From positions 3,968,001 through 4,032,000 of the forward strand of contig NZ_AP023287.1 of NCBI RefSeq assembly GCF_014218295.1: a stretch of DNA of 64,000 bases. Direction: 5' to 3'. Every line of letters starts with the position of its first letter. Position 1 is the stretch's first letter. Shown here one piece after another: positions 1-8,541 of the stretch. The translations under genes and the position numbers were made by a program. The notes under the pieces were generated by a model. It was given only the letters and a program-made list of their open reading frames with translations. It was not told the DNA's origin and made no database searches. This stretch comes from Mycolicibacterium litorale (lineage in GTDB: Bacteria > Actinomycetota > Actinomycetes > Mycobacteriales > Mycobacteriaceae).

Positions 1-519
1 GGTCAGCGTGATCTGGTCGCCGCCGCGGGTCACCTCGTGGCTGTCCTCGTCGAGGACCAGGTCGCCGACCACGATCTTGGCGCCCCCGGTCTCGCTGACG
101 CCGGTGCGGCGCAGCAGGGCCCGCAACCGCAGGACGACCTCCTCGAGGGAGAACGGTTTGGTGACGTAGTCGTCGCCGCCCGCGGTCAGCCCGGCGATGC
201 GGTCCTCGACGGAGTCCTTGGCGGTCAGCAGCAGCAGCGGCAACCCGGGGATCTGCTCGCGCAGCTTGGCCAGCACGTCGAGCCCGCTCATATCCGGCAG
301 CATGACGTCGAGGACCACCACGTCGGGTGGGTTCTCGCGGGCCAGCGCGATCGCGGTCGCGCCGTCGCCGGCGGTCGAGATGTCCCAGCCCTCGTAGCGC
401 AGTGCCATCGACACGAGTTCGGCGAGCACCGGTTCGTCGTCGACGACGAGCACCCGCACCGGGTTGCCGTCGGCGCGGCGCATGACCGACCGTTCGGTGT
501 CGGTCTGGTTCGCGCTCAT
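1..519 (-). CDS. OmpR-family response regulator (C-terminus cut by window edge)
   Basis: Receiver domain of a two-component response regulator with the start of its winged-helix DNA-binding domain; the C-terminus lies beyond base 1. The acidic pocket VLVVDDEP, the phospho-acceptor Asp in VVVLDVMLPDM, the Lys in DDYVTKPFS and the conserved TAKD segment are all visible, so it should be phosphorylated by a histidine kinase and bind DNA as a dimer. The wording resembles mycobacterial TcrX, but I would not fix the name without the missing part and the partner kinase. ATG 519 is chosen; ATGs at 528 and 483 are in frame, and AATAAT lies 7 bases before 519. Confidence 0.85.
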   Translation of the reverse strand, partial: MSANQTDTERSVMRRADGNPVRVLVVDDEPVLAELVSMALRYEGWDISTAGDGATAIALARENPPDVVVLDVMLPDMSGLDVLAKLREQIPGLPLLLLTAKDSVEDRIAGLTAGGDDYVTKPFSLEEVVLRLRALLRRTGVSETGGAKIVVGDLVLDEDSHEVTRGGDQITLT

Positions 520-639
520 GTCTCCCATTATTCGCGCGGCCATGGGCCGGCCCTGTGCGTTGTCTATGCGCACGCTGTGAAGGACGGTCTCACACCCGGC
601 GCACAGCCACCACCCATACTCCTGCCCCACAGTGGTGTC

Positions 640-867
640 ATGAGCACCGATCACGTGTGGGGCACGCCGGCCGAGGGCCGCTGGAGCGTCCGGGAGACCG
701 CCGCCGCGATCGCGGTGGCCGCCGTCATCGCCGCACTCGGCGGCGGGGTCATCTACGCGGCCACCGATCACGGCGCCAGCGGACCCGGGACGCACCAGTT
801 CGGTCCGCCCGGGGGCTTCGGTGGCCCGGGCGGTCCGGGCGGTCCGCCCCCGCCGCCACAGCCCTGA
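640..867 (+). CDS. small single-pass membrane protein with Gly/Pro-rich tail
   Basis: A 75-residue protein of unknown function. A short polar N-terminus is followed by one hydrophobic Ala/Val/Ile helix (about residues 22-43) and then a low-complexity tail built of GGFGGPGG and PPPPPQP. The tail probably lies outside the membrane, but orientation is an inference. It is divergent from the response regulator with about 120 bases between starts, so the regulator may control it. CACAGT lies 6 bases before ATG 640, compatible with a leaderless message. A longer upstream reading in this frame looks like antisense of the regulator and was not used. Confidence 0.55.
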   Translation: MSTDHVWGTPAEGRWSVRETAAAIAVAAVIAALGGGVIYAATDHGASGPGTHQFGPPGGFGGPGGPGGPPPPPQP

Positions 868-893
868 CCCAGCGAGGGTGGACGGCTCTCTTC

Positions 894-899
894 TACCCT
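894..899 (+). promoter_or_regulatory. -10 element of the oppBCDA leader transcript
   Basis: TACCCT fits the mycobacterial TANNNT -10 consensus and lies 7 bases before ATG 907. This places the expected transcription start on that ATG, so the leader ORF would be translated leaderless. The assignment comes from sequence pattern only. Confidence 0.45.
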
Positions 900-906
900 C
901 TAGCCC

Positions 907-936
907 ATGCAGCCCTGCACCGGCAGTCGCCGATGA
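907..936 (+). CDS. leader peptide ORF MQPCTGSRR before oppB
   Basis: A 9-codon ORF lies between the predicted -10 (894-899) and oppB. Its TGA stop (934-936) overlaps the oppB ATG (933-935) as ATGA, so ribosomes ending the leader could restart on oppB. It carries one Cys codon. Leaderless, cysteine-rich short ORFs that attenuate downstream operons are known in mycobacteria, but those have Cys runs, so cysteine sensing here is only a guess. Spacing and overlap are directly visible; translation is not shown. Confidence 0.4.
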   Translation: MQPCTGSRR

Positions 937-1910
937 CGCGGTTCCTCGCACGCCGGCTGCTCAACTACGTCGTGCTGTTGGCGCTCGCGTCGTTCCTGAC
1001 GTTCTCGCTGACCTCGCTGACGTTCTCGCCGCTGGACAACCTGCTCGAGCGCAACCCCCGGCCGCCGCAGGCCGTCATCGACGCGAAAGCCGCCGAACTC
1101 GACCTCGACAAGCCCATTCCCCTGCGGTACGCGCACTGGCTGGGCGATGCGGTGCGCGGCGACTTCGGCACCACGGTCGCCGGTCAACCCGTCGCCGAGG
1201 AGCTGTGGCGGCGGATCGGGGTGAGCCTGCGGCTGCTGGTCATCGGGTCGGTGCTCGGCACGGTCATCGGCGTGGTGGTCGGTGCGTGGGGTGCGGTGCG
1301 GCAGTACCGGATGTCGGACCGGGTGATCACCCTGCTGTCGCTGTTGATCATCAGCGCCCCGACCTTCGTGATCGCCAACCTGCTGATCCTGGGCGCGCTC
1401 AACGTCAACTCCTGGCTCGGGGTGCAACTGTTCGAGTACACCGGCGAGACGTCACCGGACGCGGTCGGCGGACCGCTCGACCGGTTCGTCGACCGGCTGC
1501 AGCACCTGGTCCTGCCGACGGTCACGCTGGCGTTGACCGCGATCGCCGGGTACAGCCGCTACCAGCGCAACGCGATGCTCGACGTCCTCGGCCAGGACTT
1601 CATCCGCACCGCCCGCGCCAAGGGCCTGACCCGCAGGCAGGCGCTGTTCAAACACGGCCTGCGCACCGCGCTGATCCCGATGGCCACGTTGTTCGCCTAC
1701 GGGGTGAGCGGGCTGGTGACCGGTTCGGTGTTCGTCGAGAAGATCTTCGGCTGGCACGGGATGGGTGAGTGGGTGGTGCAGGGCATCGCCACCCAGGACA
1801 CGAACATCATCGCGGCGATCACGGTGTTCACCGGCACGACGATCCTGTTGGCCGGGCTGCTGTCGGACGTGATCTACGCGGCGCTGGACCCGAGGGTGAG
1901 GGTGCGGTGA
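933..1910 (+). CDS. oppB: oligopeptide ABC transporter permease OppB
   Basis: Inner-membrane permease of the Opp peptide importer, 325 residues and the same length as recalled for M. tuberculosis OppB (Rv1283c). It has an N-terminal membrane helix with the short DppB-type motif ARRLLNYVV, a periplasmic segment, then about five more helices. The cytoplasmic EAA-type loop that contacts the ATPase is DFIRTARAKGL near residues 221-232. ATG 933 overlaps the stop of the leader ORF; an upstream in-frame extension to 555 lacks permease features. It heads the oppBCDA operon. In M. tuberculosis this importer handles peptides including glutathione; substrate here is inferred from homology. Confidence 0.93.
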   Translation: MTRFLARRLLNYVVLLALASFLTFSLTSLTFSPLDNLLERNPRPPQAVIDAKAAELDLDKPIPLRYAHWLGDAVRGDFGTTVAGQPVAEELWRRIGVSLRLLVIGSVLGTVIGVVVGAWGAVRQYRMSDRVITLLSLLIISAPTFVIANLLILGALNVNSWLGVQLFEYTGETSPDAVGGPLDRFVDRLQHLVLPTVTLALTAIAGYSRYQRNAMLDVLGQDFIRTARAKGLTRRQALFKHGLRTALIPMATLFAYGVSGLVTGSVFVEKIFGWHGMGEWVVQGIATQDTNIIAAITVFTGTTILLAGLLSDVIYAALDPRVRVR

Positions 1911-1938
1911 CGAGCGTGTGCGCGAAGGACAGAGGACG

Positions 1939-2859
1939 ATGACGGATTCGACCAGTACCACCGCGCGCTCGGGGGTCGACACCGCCCGGTTCGCGTCGCG
2001 CCGCACGCTGGTGCTGCGGCGGTTCCTGCGCAACCGGCCCGCGGTCGGCGCCCTGGCCCTGCTGGTGCTGATGTTCGCCGGCTGCTACCTGCTGCCGCCG
2101 CTGCTGCCGTACAGCTACACCGATCTGGACTACTACGCGCTGCAGCAGCCGCCGAGCCCCCAGCATTGGTTCGGCACCAACGCGCTGGGGCAGGATCTGC
2201 TGGCGCAGACGCTGCGCGGGATGCAGAAGTCGATGCTCATCGGTGTCGCGGTGGCGTTCATCTCGACGGTCATCGCGGCGACCGTGGGATCGATCGCCGG
2301 CTACTTCGGCGGGTGGCGGGACCGCACCCTGATGTGGCTGGTGGACCTGCTGCTGGTGGTTCCGAGCTTCATCCTGATCGCGATCGTGACGCCACGGACC
2401 AGGGAGTCCGGCACGATCCTGTGGTTGATCCTGCTGCTGGCGGCGTTCAGCTGGATGATCAGCTCCCGCATCGTGCGCGGTCTGACGATGAGCCTGCGCG
2501 ACCGCGAGTTCGTCGTCGCCGCGCGGTACATGGGGGTGCCGCACTGGCGCATCATCGTGCGCCACATCGTCCCCAACGTCGCCTCGATCCTCATCATCGA
2601 CACCGCGCTCAACGTGGGGCTGGCGGTGCTCGCCGAAACCGGGCTCAGCTTCCTGGGATTCGGTGTGCAGCGGCCCGACGTCTCGCTCGGCACGCTGATC
2701 GCCGACGGCACGGCGTCGGTGACCACGTTCCCGTGGGTGTTCCTGTTCCCGGCCGGGGTGCTGGTGCTGATCATCCTGTGCGCCAACCTCGTCGGCGACG
2801 GGTTGCGCGACGCGCTCGATCCGGGCTCGCGCCCCGCCCGGAAGGGCCGTACACGATGA
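1939..2859 (+). CDS. oppC: oligopeptide ABC transporter permease OppC
   Basis: Second permease of the Opp system, 306 residues. An N-terminal cytoplasmic stretch of about 25 residues precedes the first helix; the OppC/DppC signature follows ([18 protein letters not shown], about residues 76-93), and the EAA-type loop [20 protein letters not shown] is near residues 190-210. Start ATG 1939 has AGAGGA just upstream; GTG 1918 is in frame but less well placed. The gene begins 28 bases after oppB ends, and its stop overlaps the oppD ATG (ATGA), so the two are probably translationally coupled. OppB and OppC together form the membrane channel. Confidence 0.93.
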   Translation: MTDSTSTTARSGVDTARFASRRTLVLRRFLRNRPAVGALALLVLMFAGCYLLPPLLPYSYTDLDYYALQQPPSPQHWFGTNALGQDLLAQTLRGMQKSMLIGVAVAFISTVIAATVGSIAGYFGGWRDRTLMWLVDLLLVVPSFILIAIVTPRTRESGTILWLILLLAAFSWMISSRIVRGLTMSLRDREFVVAARYMGVPHWRIIVRHIVPNVASILIIDTALNVGLAVLAETGLSFLGFGVQRPDVSLGTLIADGTASVTTFPWVFLFPAGVLVLIILCANLVGDGLRDALDPGSRPARKGRTR

Positions 2860-4691
2860 GCCTGCTCGAGGTGGCCGGGTTGACGGTGACGTTCGCGACC
2901 GACGCCGAACGGGTGTCGGCCGTGCGCGGACTGGACTACCACGTCGACGCCGGTGAGGTGGTGGCGCTGGTCGGCGAGTCCGGGGCGGGCAAATCCGCCG
3001 GGGCGATGGCCGTCGCCGGACTGCTGCCCGAACACGCCGAGGTGACCGGATCGGTGCGGCTGGACGGCACCGAACTGCTCGGCCTCTCGGACGCGGAGAT
3101 GTCGCGGATCCGCGGCCGCCGCATCGGCACGGTGTTCCAGGATCCGATGTCGGCGCTGACGCCGGTGTACACGATCGGCGACCAGATCGCCGAAGCGCTG
3201 CTCGTGCACCAGCGTGACCTGGGCCGGCGGGCCGCCCGCACCCGCGCGGTCGAACTGCTCGATCTGGTCGGCATCGCCCAACCGGAACGCCGGGCCCGGG
3301 CGTTCCCGCACGAGCTGTCCGGCGGGGAACGGCAGCGCGTCGTCATCGCGATGGCGGTCGCCAACGACCCCGACCTGCTGATCTGCGACGAACCCACCAC
3401 CGCCCTTGACGTGACCGTGCAGGCGCAGATTCTCGACGTCCTTCGCACCGCCCGCGACGTCACCGGCGCCGGCGTGCTGATCATCACCCACGACCTCGGG
3501 GTGGTCGCCGAGTTCGCCGACCGGGCGCTGGTGATGTACGCCGGGCGGGCCGTCGAGATCGCCGGGGTGTCCGAGCTGTACGCCGACCGGCAGATGCCCT
3601 ACACCGTCGGACTTCTCGGGTCGGTGCCGCGCCTCGACGCTCCGCAGGGGGCGCGGCTGGTGCCCATCCCCGGCGCCCCGCCGTCGCTGGCGGATCTGCC
3701 GCCGGGTTGCCCGTTCTCCCCGCGGTGCCCGCTGGCCGTCGACGACTGCCTGGCCGCCGAACCGGAGCTGATCGAGGTGGCGCCGGGGCACCGGGCGGCG
3801 TGCATCCGCACCGAACACGTCGCCGGGCGCAGCGCCGCCGACGTGTACGGCGTGTCCACCGCGCCCACCTCATCGCCCGGACCGGCCGACCCGCCGGTGG
3901 TGTTGCGGGTCGACGATCTGGTGAAGACCTACACGCTGACCAAGGGGGCGGTGTTCCGTCGCACGATCGGCGAGGTCCGCGCCGTCGACGGCATCAGCTT
4001 CGAGTTGCCGCAGGGCCGCACGCTCGCCATCGTCGGGGAATCCGGATCCGGGAAGTCGACGACACTGCACCAGATCCTCGAGCTCGCCCCGCCGCAGGGC
4101 GGTGCGATCGAGGTGCTCGGCGCCGACGTGGCCGCGCTCGGTACGCGGGAGCGGCGCGCCCTGCGCGGCGACCTGCAGGTGGTGTTCCAGGATCCGGTCG
4201 CCTCACTCGACCCCCGGCTACCCGTCTTCGACGTGCTGGCAGAACCGTTGCAGGCCAACGGCTTCGGCAAGGCCGACATCGAGGACCGGGTGGCCGAACT
4301 GCTCGGCATCGTCGGCCTGCGCCGCGAAGACGCCGGCCGGTACCCGGCCGAGTTCTCCGGTGGCCAGAAACAACGCATCGGCATCGCCAGGGCGCTGGCG
4401 ACGCAGCCGAAGATCCTCGCCCTCGACGAACCGGTGTCGGCGCTGGACGTGTCGATCCAGGCGGGCATCATCAACCTGCTGCTCGACCTGCAGCAGCAGT
4501 TCGGATTGTCCTACCTGTTCGTCTCACACGACCTGTCGGTGGTCCGGCACCTCGCCCACCGGGTGGCGGTCATGCACAAGGGCTCGATCGTCGAACAGGG
4601 CGACAGCGACCAGGTCTTCACCGCGCCGCGGCACGACTACACGCGACGACTCCTGGCGGCGGTGCCGCAACCGAGCGTCCCGCAACGTTAG
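2856..4691 (+). CDS. oppD: oligopeptide ABC transporter ATPase OppD (two fused ATPase domains)
   Basis: ATPase subunit of 611 residues that carries both nucleotide-binding domains in one chain, the work done by OppD plus OppF in E. coli. Domain 1 has Walker A GESGAGKS near residue 40, signature LSGGERQR near 153 and Walker B LLICDEPT near 174. A Cys-containing peptide-importer segment [14 protein letters not shown] is near 284. Domain 2 has GESGSGKST near 393, FSGGQKQR near 500 and [12 protein letters not shown] near 519. Both sites look catalytically complete. The start overlaps the oppC stop, and oppA follows 11 bases after the stop. Confidence 0.94.
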   Translation: MSLLEVAGLTVTFATDAERVSAVRGLDYHVDAGEVVALVGESGAGKSAGAMAVAGLLPEHAEVTGSVRLDGTELLGLSDAEMSRIRGRRIGTVFQDPMSALTPVYTIGDQIAEALLVHQRDLGRRAARTRAVELLDLVGIAQPERRARAFPHELSGGERQRVVIAMAVANDPDLLICDEPTTALDVTVQAQILDVLRTARDVTGAGVLIITHDLGVVAEFADRALVMYAGRAVEIAGVSELYADRQMPYTVGLLGSVPRLDAPQGARLVPIPGAPPSLADLPPGCPFSPRCPLAVDDCLAAEPELIEVAPGHRAACIRTEHVAGRSAADVYGVSTAPTSSPGPADPPVVLRVDDLVKTYTLTKGAVFRRTIGEVRAVDGISFELPQGRTLAIVGESGSGKSTTLHQILELAPPQGGAIEVLGADVAALGTRERRALRGDLQVVFQDPVASLDPRLPVFDVLAEPLQANGFGKADIEDRVAELLGIVGLRREDAGRYPAEFSGGQKQRIGIARALATQPKILALDEPVSALDVSIQAGIINLLLDLQQQFGLSYLFVSHDLSVVRHLAHRVAVMHKGSIVEQGDSDQVFTAPRHDYTRRLLAAVPQPSVPQR

Positions 4692-4702
4692 AGTCCGTGT
4701 GC

Positions 4703-6367
4703 ATGACGTTGCGACGCCTGCTGTCCGCCGCCCTGGTGGCCACCCTCACGCTGGCCGCGTGCTCGAACGGCAACCAGGAGAGCGCCCCGCCGCCCGGCGG
4801 TCAGGCGGAGGTCGGCACCACCAACGACATCAACCCGCAGGACCCGGCCAACCTGCGCGACGGCGGCAACCTGCGTCTGGCTCTGAGCGGCTTCCCGCCC
4901 AACTTCAACACACTGCACATCGACGGCAACCTCGGTGAGCTGGGCGGGCTGCTGCGGCCGACGATGCCCCGGGCCTTCGTGATCTCCCCGTCCGGGGAGA
5001 CCACCGTCAACAAGGACTACTTCACCAACGTGGAGTTGACGGGCACCGATCCGCAGGTGGTCACCTACACCATCAACCCCAAGGCGGTGTGGAGCGACGG
5101 CACGCCGATCACCTGGGAGGACATCGCCAGCCAGATCAACGCCCAGAGCGGTAAGGACAAAGCGTTCCTGATCGCCGCGCCGAACGGCACCGAACGGGTC
5201 GCGTCGGTGACGCGCGGCGTCGACGACCGCCAGGCGGTCGTCACGTTCGCCAAGCACTATGCCGACTGGAAGGGCATGTTCGCCGGCAACACCATGCTGT
5301 ACCCGAAGAGCATGACCGCGACGCCCGAGGCGTTCAACCGGGGCCAGCTCAACGGACCCGGTCCGTCGGCGGGGCCGTTCACGGTCACCAACGTCGACAA
5401 GGCCGCGCAGCGGATCACGTTGAGCCGCAACCCGAAGTGGTGGGGGGCCGCGCCCAAGCTCGACACCATCACCTACACGGTGCTCGACGATGCGGCGAGG
5501 ATCCCCGCGCTGAAGAACAATGCGCTCGACGCGGTCGGGCTGGCCTCACTCGACGACCTCACCAATGCGCGCAACACCAACGGCGTCTCCATCCGCCGCG
5601 CACCCAGCGCCCAGTGGTACCACTTCACCATCAACGGCGCACCCGGGTCGATCCTCAGCGATCCGGCGCTGCGCATGGCGATCGCCAAGGGCATCAACCG
5701 GCAGGTCATCGCCGACGTCAGCCAGCGGGGCCTGGTGAACACCCCGACCACGCTCGACAACCACATCTACGTGGCCGGCCAGGAGGGCTACCAGAGCAAC
5801 GGCATTCCGTTCGATCCGGAAGCCGCCAAACGCGAACTGGACGCGCTGGGCTGGCGGATGAACGGTCAGTTCCGGGAGAAAGACGGCCGCCAGCTGGTGA
5901 TCCGCGACGTCTTCTACGACGCTCAGAGCACCCGCCAGATCGCGCAGGTCGCCCAGAACCTGCTCGGGCAGATCGGCGTGAAACTCGACCTGATCGCCGC
6001 CCCGGGCGGTGCGCTGTTCACCCAGTACGTGACGCCCGGCAACTTCGACATCGCCCAATTCGCCTTCGGCGGCGACGCGTTCGCGCTCTCGAGTCTGACG
6101 CAGATCTACGCGTCCAACGGGGAGAGCAACTTCGGCAAGATCGGCAGCCCGCAGATCGACGCCCAGATCGAGACGACGCTGTCCGAACTCGATCCGGCCA
6201 AGGCCCGCCAGGAGGCCAACGAACTCGACAAGATGCTGTGGGCCGAGGTGCACAGCCTGCCGCTGTTCCAATCCGCGGGCAACGTTGCCGTCCGCAGCAA
6301 CATCGCCAACTACGGACCGGCCGGCATCGGCGACCTGGACTACACCAAGATCGGCTTCATGAAGTAG
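4703..6367 (+). CDS. oppA: oligopeptide-binding lipoprotein OppA
   Basis: Solute-binding protein family 5, 554 residues, anchored in the membrane by a lipid on Cys20 (signal peptide with lipobox LAAC). It captures peptides outside the membrane and delivers them to OppBC. Family features include the VWSDGTPITWEDI segment and the repeated alpha/beta lobes of peptide-binding proteins. ATG 4703 is the start; GTG 4697 is in frame but leaves the signal peptide unchanged. It is the last gene of oppBCDA. In M. tuberculosis OppA is reported to bind peptides such as glutathione; the ligand here is not shown by the sequence. Confidence 0.92.
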   Translation: MTLRRLLSAALVATLTLAACSNGNQESAPPPGGQAEVGTTNDINPQDPANLRDGGNLRLALSGFPPNFNTLHIDGNLGELGGLLRPTMPRAFVISPSGETTVNKDYFTNVELTGTDPQVVTYTINPKAVWSDGTPITWEDIASQINAQSGKDKAFLIAAPNGTERVASVTRGVDDRQAVVTFAKHYADWKGMFAGNTMLYPKSMTATPEAFNRGQLNGPGPSAGPFTVTNVDKAAQRITLSRNPKWWGAAPKLDTITYTVLDDAARIPALKNNALDAVGLASLDDLTNARNTNGVSIRRAPSAQWYHFTINGAPGSILSDPALRMAIAKGINRQVIADVSQRGLVNTPTTLDNHIYVAGQEGYQSNGIPFDPEAAKRELDALGWRMNGQFREKDGRQLVIRDVFYDAQSTRQIAQVAQNLLGQIGVKLDLIAAPGGALFTQYVTPGNFDIAQFAFGGDAFALSSLTQIYASNGESNFGKIGSPQIDAQIETTLSELDPAKARQEANELDKMLWAEVHSLPLFQSAGNVAVRSNIANYGPAGIGDLDYTKIGFMK

Positions 6368-6432
6368 CCCGGGTTCGGTTCCGGGTGATTCAAAGCCGTT
6401 ACGGCGAGGTGGCGCGTCGGTACAACGAAGCC

Positions 6433-7644
6433 ATGACGACTGTGGAGAACACCCGCGCCCTGCCCGGTTCCCCGGAATTCGCTGTGCTGCTGGCTCAGAT
6501 CGCCGCGGGCGCCGCCGACCGTGACCGCGACGACGTGAATCCGTTCGACCAGGTGGCCGCGCTCAAACGCGCCGGCTTCGGCACGCTGCGGTTACCGGAA
6601 CACCTCGGTGGCGCGGGATTCACAGTGCCACAGCTGTTCTCGGCGATCATCGACTTGGCGGCGGCGGATCCGACCGTCGCCCACATCTTCCGCACGCACT
6701 TCTGGTTCGTCGAGGAGCGGTTGCGCACCGCCGACGATCCGGCGTCGCGGCGCTGGCTGGAAAAGGTGGTCGAGGGCAAGATCTTCGGCAACGCGTTCAG
6801 CGAGAAGGGGTCGCTGGCCGTCGGCAGCCTGGTGTTCAACACCCGCCTGCTGCCCGACGGCCGAGGCGGCTACCGCCTCACCGGCGAGAAGTACTACAGC
6901 ACCGGCACGCTGTTCTCCGATTACCTGACGGTGACGGCGACGACCGATCACGACTCGGTGGCGACGGTGATCGTGCCCACCGACCGCGAGGGTGTGGGCG
7001 TGGTCGACGACTGGGACGGGTTCGGACAGCGGCGCACGGGCACCGGCACCACCACGTTCACCGACGTGGCGGTGGCGGCCGACGACGTGCTCAGCGACTC
7101 GCCGTACGATGCGCAACCGCAGCCGACGGTGCAGTACGCCTCACTGCAGTTGTTCATTCACGCGGTGGTCGCGGGCATCCTGGCCAACGTCGTCGAGGAC
7201 GGGGTCGCGCTGCTGGAATCACGACAGCGCAACTTCAGCCATGCGGTGGCCGAACGCCCGACCGACGATCCGCTGCTGCAACGTCAACTCGGCGAGCTCG
7301 CCAGCACTGCCTACATCGCGAGGGCGGCCGTGCTGGACGCCGCCGCGCTCATCGGCGCGGCCACCGAGTCGGCGGTGGACGGGGTGCCCGATGCGGCGCT
7401 GGCGCAGGAGGCGCAACTGGCCGTCGCGAAGGTGAAGGTGCATCTGGACCGGGTGGCCCCGGAGGCCGCGACGCGGTTGTTGGAGCTCGGCGGCGCGAGC
7501 GCGGCCAGCCGCGCGCGCAACCTCGACCGGCACTGGCGCAACATCCGCACGATCACCCTGCACAACCCCGTCGCCTACAAAGCGCGCGTGGTCGGAGAGA
7601 ACCTGTTGCACGGCACGCCGGTTCCGGCCAACGCCTATTTCTGA
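6433..7644 (+). CDS. acyl-CoA dehydrogenase-like flavin monooxygenase (DszC/SfnB type)
   Basis: A 403-residue protein with the acyl-CoA dehydrogenase fold: N-terminal helices (FGTLRLPEHLGGAG near residues 50-63), a middle beta-barrel with GEKYYSTGTLFSDYL, and a C-terminal helical domain. The LTGEKYYSTG segment and lack of an obvious catalytic Glu pattern resemble the flavin-dependent monooxygenase branch (dibenzothiophene monooxygenase DszC, SfnB sulfur-acquisition enzymes) rather than true beta-oxidation dehydrogenases. Such enzymes use reduced flavin and oxygen to act on organosulfur compounds. It follows oppA by 65 bases on the same strand, which may make it part of a sulfur or peptide uptake response; that link is inference. 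Confidence 0.75.
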   Translation: MTTVENTRALPGSPEFAVLLAQIAAGAADRDRDDVNPFDQVAALKRAGFGTLRLPEHLGGAGFTVPQLFSAIIDLAAADPTVAHIFRTHFWFVEERLRTADDPASRRWLEKVVEGKIFGNAFSEKGSLAVGSLVFNTRLLPDGRGGYRLTGEKYYSTGTLFSDYLTVTATTDHDSVATVIVPTDREGVGVVDDWDGFGQRRTGTGTTTFTDVAVAADDVLSDSPYDAQPQPTVQYASLQLFIHAVVAGILANVVEDGVALLESRQRNFSHAVAERPTDDPLLQRQLGELASTAYIARAAVLDAAALIGAATESAVDGVPDAALAQEAQLAVAKVKVHLDRVAPEAATRLLELGGASAASRARNLDRHWRNIRTITLHNPVAYKARVVGENLLHGTPVPANAYF

Positions 7645-7658
7645 GGGTTGCCGGGGCC

Positions 7659-8435
7659 TCAGCCGTCGGTGGGTTTGGCGACCTTCTTCGCCGGGGCCTT
7701 CTTCGCCGGGGCCTTCTTCGCCGGAGCCTTCTTGGCGGGGGCGTTCTTGGCGGGGGCGTTCTTGGCGACCGCCTCCGCGGCGGGCTCCGCCGTCTTCTTC
7801 GCGGGGGCCTTCTTGGCGGGTGCCTTCTTGGCGGGTGCCTTCTGAGCCGCGGTCTTGGCCGCGGTCTTGGCCGGTGCCTTGGCCGGTGTCGTGGCCGCCG
7901 GAGTCTTCGGCGGTGTGGCCTTCGTCGGCGGTGTCTTGGCGGGCGGGGTCTTGGCGGCTTCGGTCTTGGTCGGCGCGGCCTTCTTCGCCGGTGCACTGCT
8001 CAGCGGTGAGGTGTCGGCCGGTGTCGCCTTGGCGGGGGCCTTCTTCGCCGGCGGTGCCATGTTGGCCGCTTCGGTCTTGGCTGGAGTCGCTTTGACCGCA
8101 CCCTTCTTGGCGGGCGCCTTCTTCGCGGGCGCCTTCTCTGGGGGCGCCTTCTTCGCGGGCGCCTTCTTCGCGGGGGCCTTCGCGGCCGCCGGTCGCGCGG
8201 ACTCCGGCGTGGACGCGCCGGAGTCTCCGCCGCCCGCGGGTAACGCGGCCTGTCCAGCGCTGCCGCTGTCGTCGTCGGACGACGATCCGATGCCCACGCG
8301 TCCGGCCGCGCCCTCCACGGCCTCGCGCGCCCGCTGCGCCAGCTCTCCGAGCGCCGCGCCCACGGAGGTGAGCAGTTCGGTGACGCGCTGTTGCAGCGGC
8401 GCACCCTTGTCTTCTGAGGTGTCGTCTGATGACAC
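7659..8435 (-). CDS. Lys/Ala/Pro-repeat (PAKKA) protein, histone H1-like tail
   Basis: A 258-residue protein of two unlike parts. Residues 1-45 form a likely amphipathic helix (LQQRVTELLTSVGAALGEL); a Ser/Asp/Gly linker follows; from about residue 80 to the end runs a low-complexity basic domain with many copies of PAKKA and variants (PAKTE, PTKAT). Such tails occur in HupB, in histone H1-like proteins and in the heparin-binding adhesin HBHA, and bind DNA, RNA or anionic glycans. No signal peptide is seen, so a nucleoid role is more likely than export. GTG 8435 is chosen because GGGAGG lies 6 bases upstream; GTG 8453 lacks that. The function is unknown. Confidence 0.75.
   Translation of the reverse strand: MSSDDTSEDKGAPLQQRVTELLTSVGAALGELAQRAREAVEGAAGRVGIGSSSDDDSGSAGQAALPAGGGDSGASTPESARPAAAKAPAKKAPAKKAPPEKAPAKKAPAKKGAVKATPAKTEAANMAPPAKKAPAKATPADTSPLSSAPAKKAAPTKTEAAKTPPAKTPPTKATPPKTPAATTPAKAPAKTAAKTAAQKAPAKKAPAKKAPAKKTAEPAAEAVAKNAPAKNAPAKKAPAKKAPAKKAPAKKVAKPTDG
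7681..8190. repeat. imperfect 15-bp tandem repeats inside the PAKKA gene
   Basis: Repeated units of about 15 bases read CTTCTTCGCCGGGGC or CTTCTTGGCGGGGGC on the plus strand and encode APAKK on the minus strand. Copies are near-identical at 7683-7730 and 8100-8180, and diverge between. Slippage at such units would change tail length between strains. They are coding repeats, not a CRISPR array: there are no unique spacers. Confidence 0.7.
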
Positions 8436-8541
8436 GTTGGCCTCCCGATTCACGTATGACTCGTAGGCCCCATACCCGTTTTCGGCGATACCTCACGCCT
8501 CACGGCGCACCGTGATGTCGGAGCGGTGCGAAAATCGCCTT

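Noticed and set aside
6368..6385. CCCGG...CCGGG after oppA as a terminator
   Set aside because: A 5-base stem is too weak to support the call.
7681..8190. Dense short repeats considered as a CRISPR array
   Set aside because: Units are about 15 bases, contiguous, variable and in frame as APAKK codons; there are no unique spacers and no cas genes.
8436..8541. Terminator hairpin between the SbcC-like gene and the PAKKA gene
   Set aside because: Only short imperfect complementarities were found; no stem comparable with the other hairpins.
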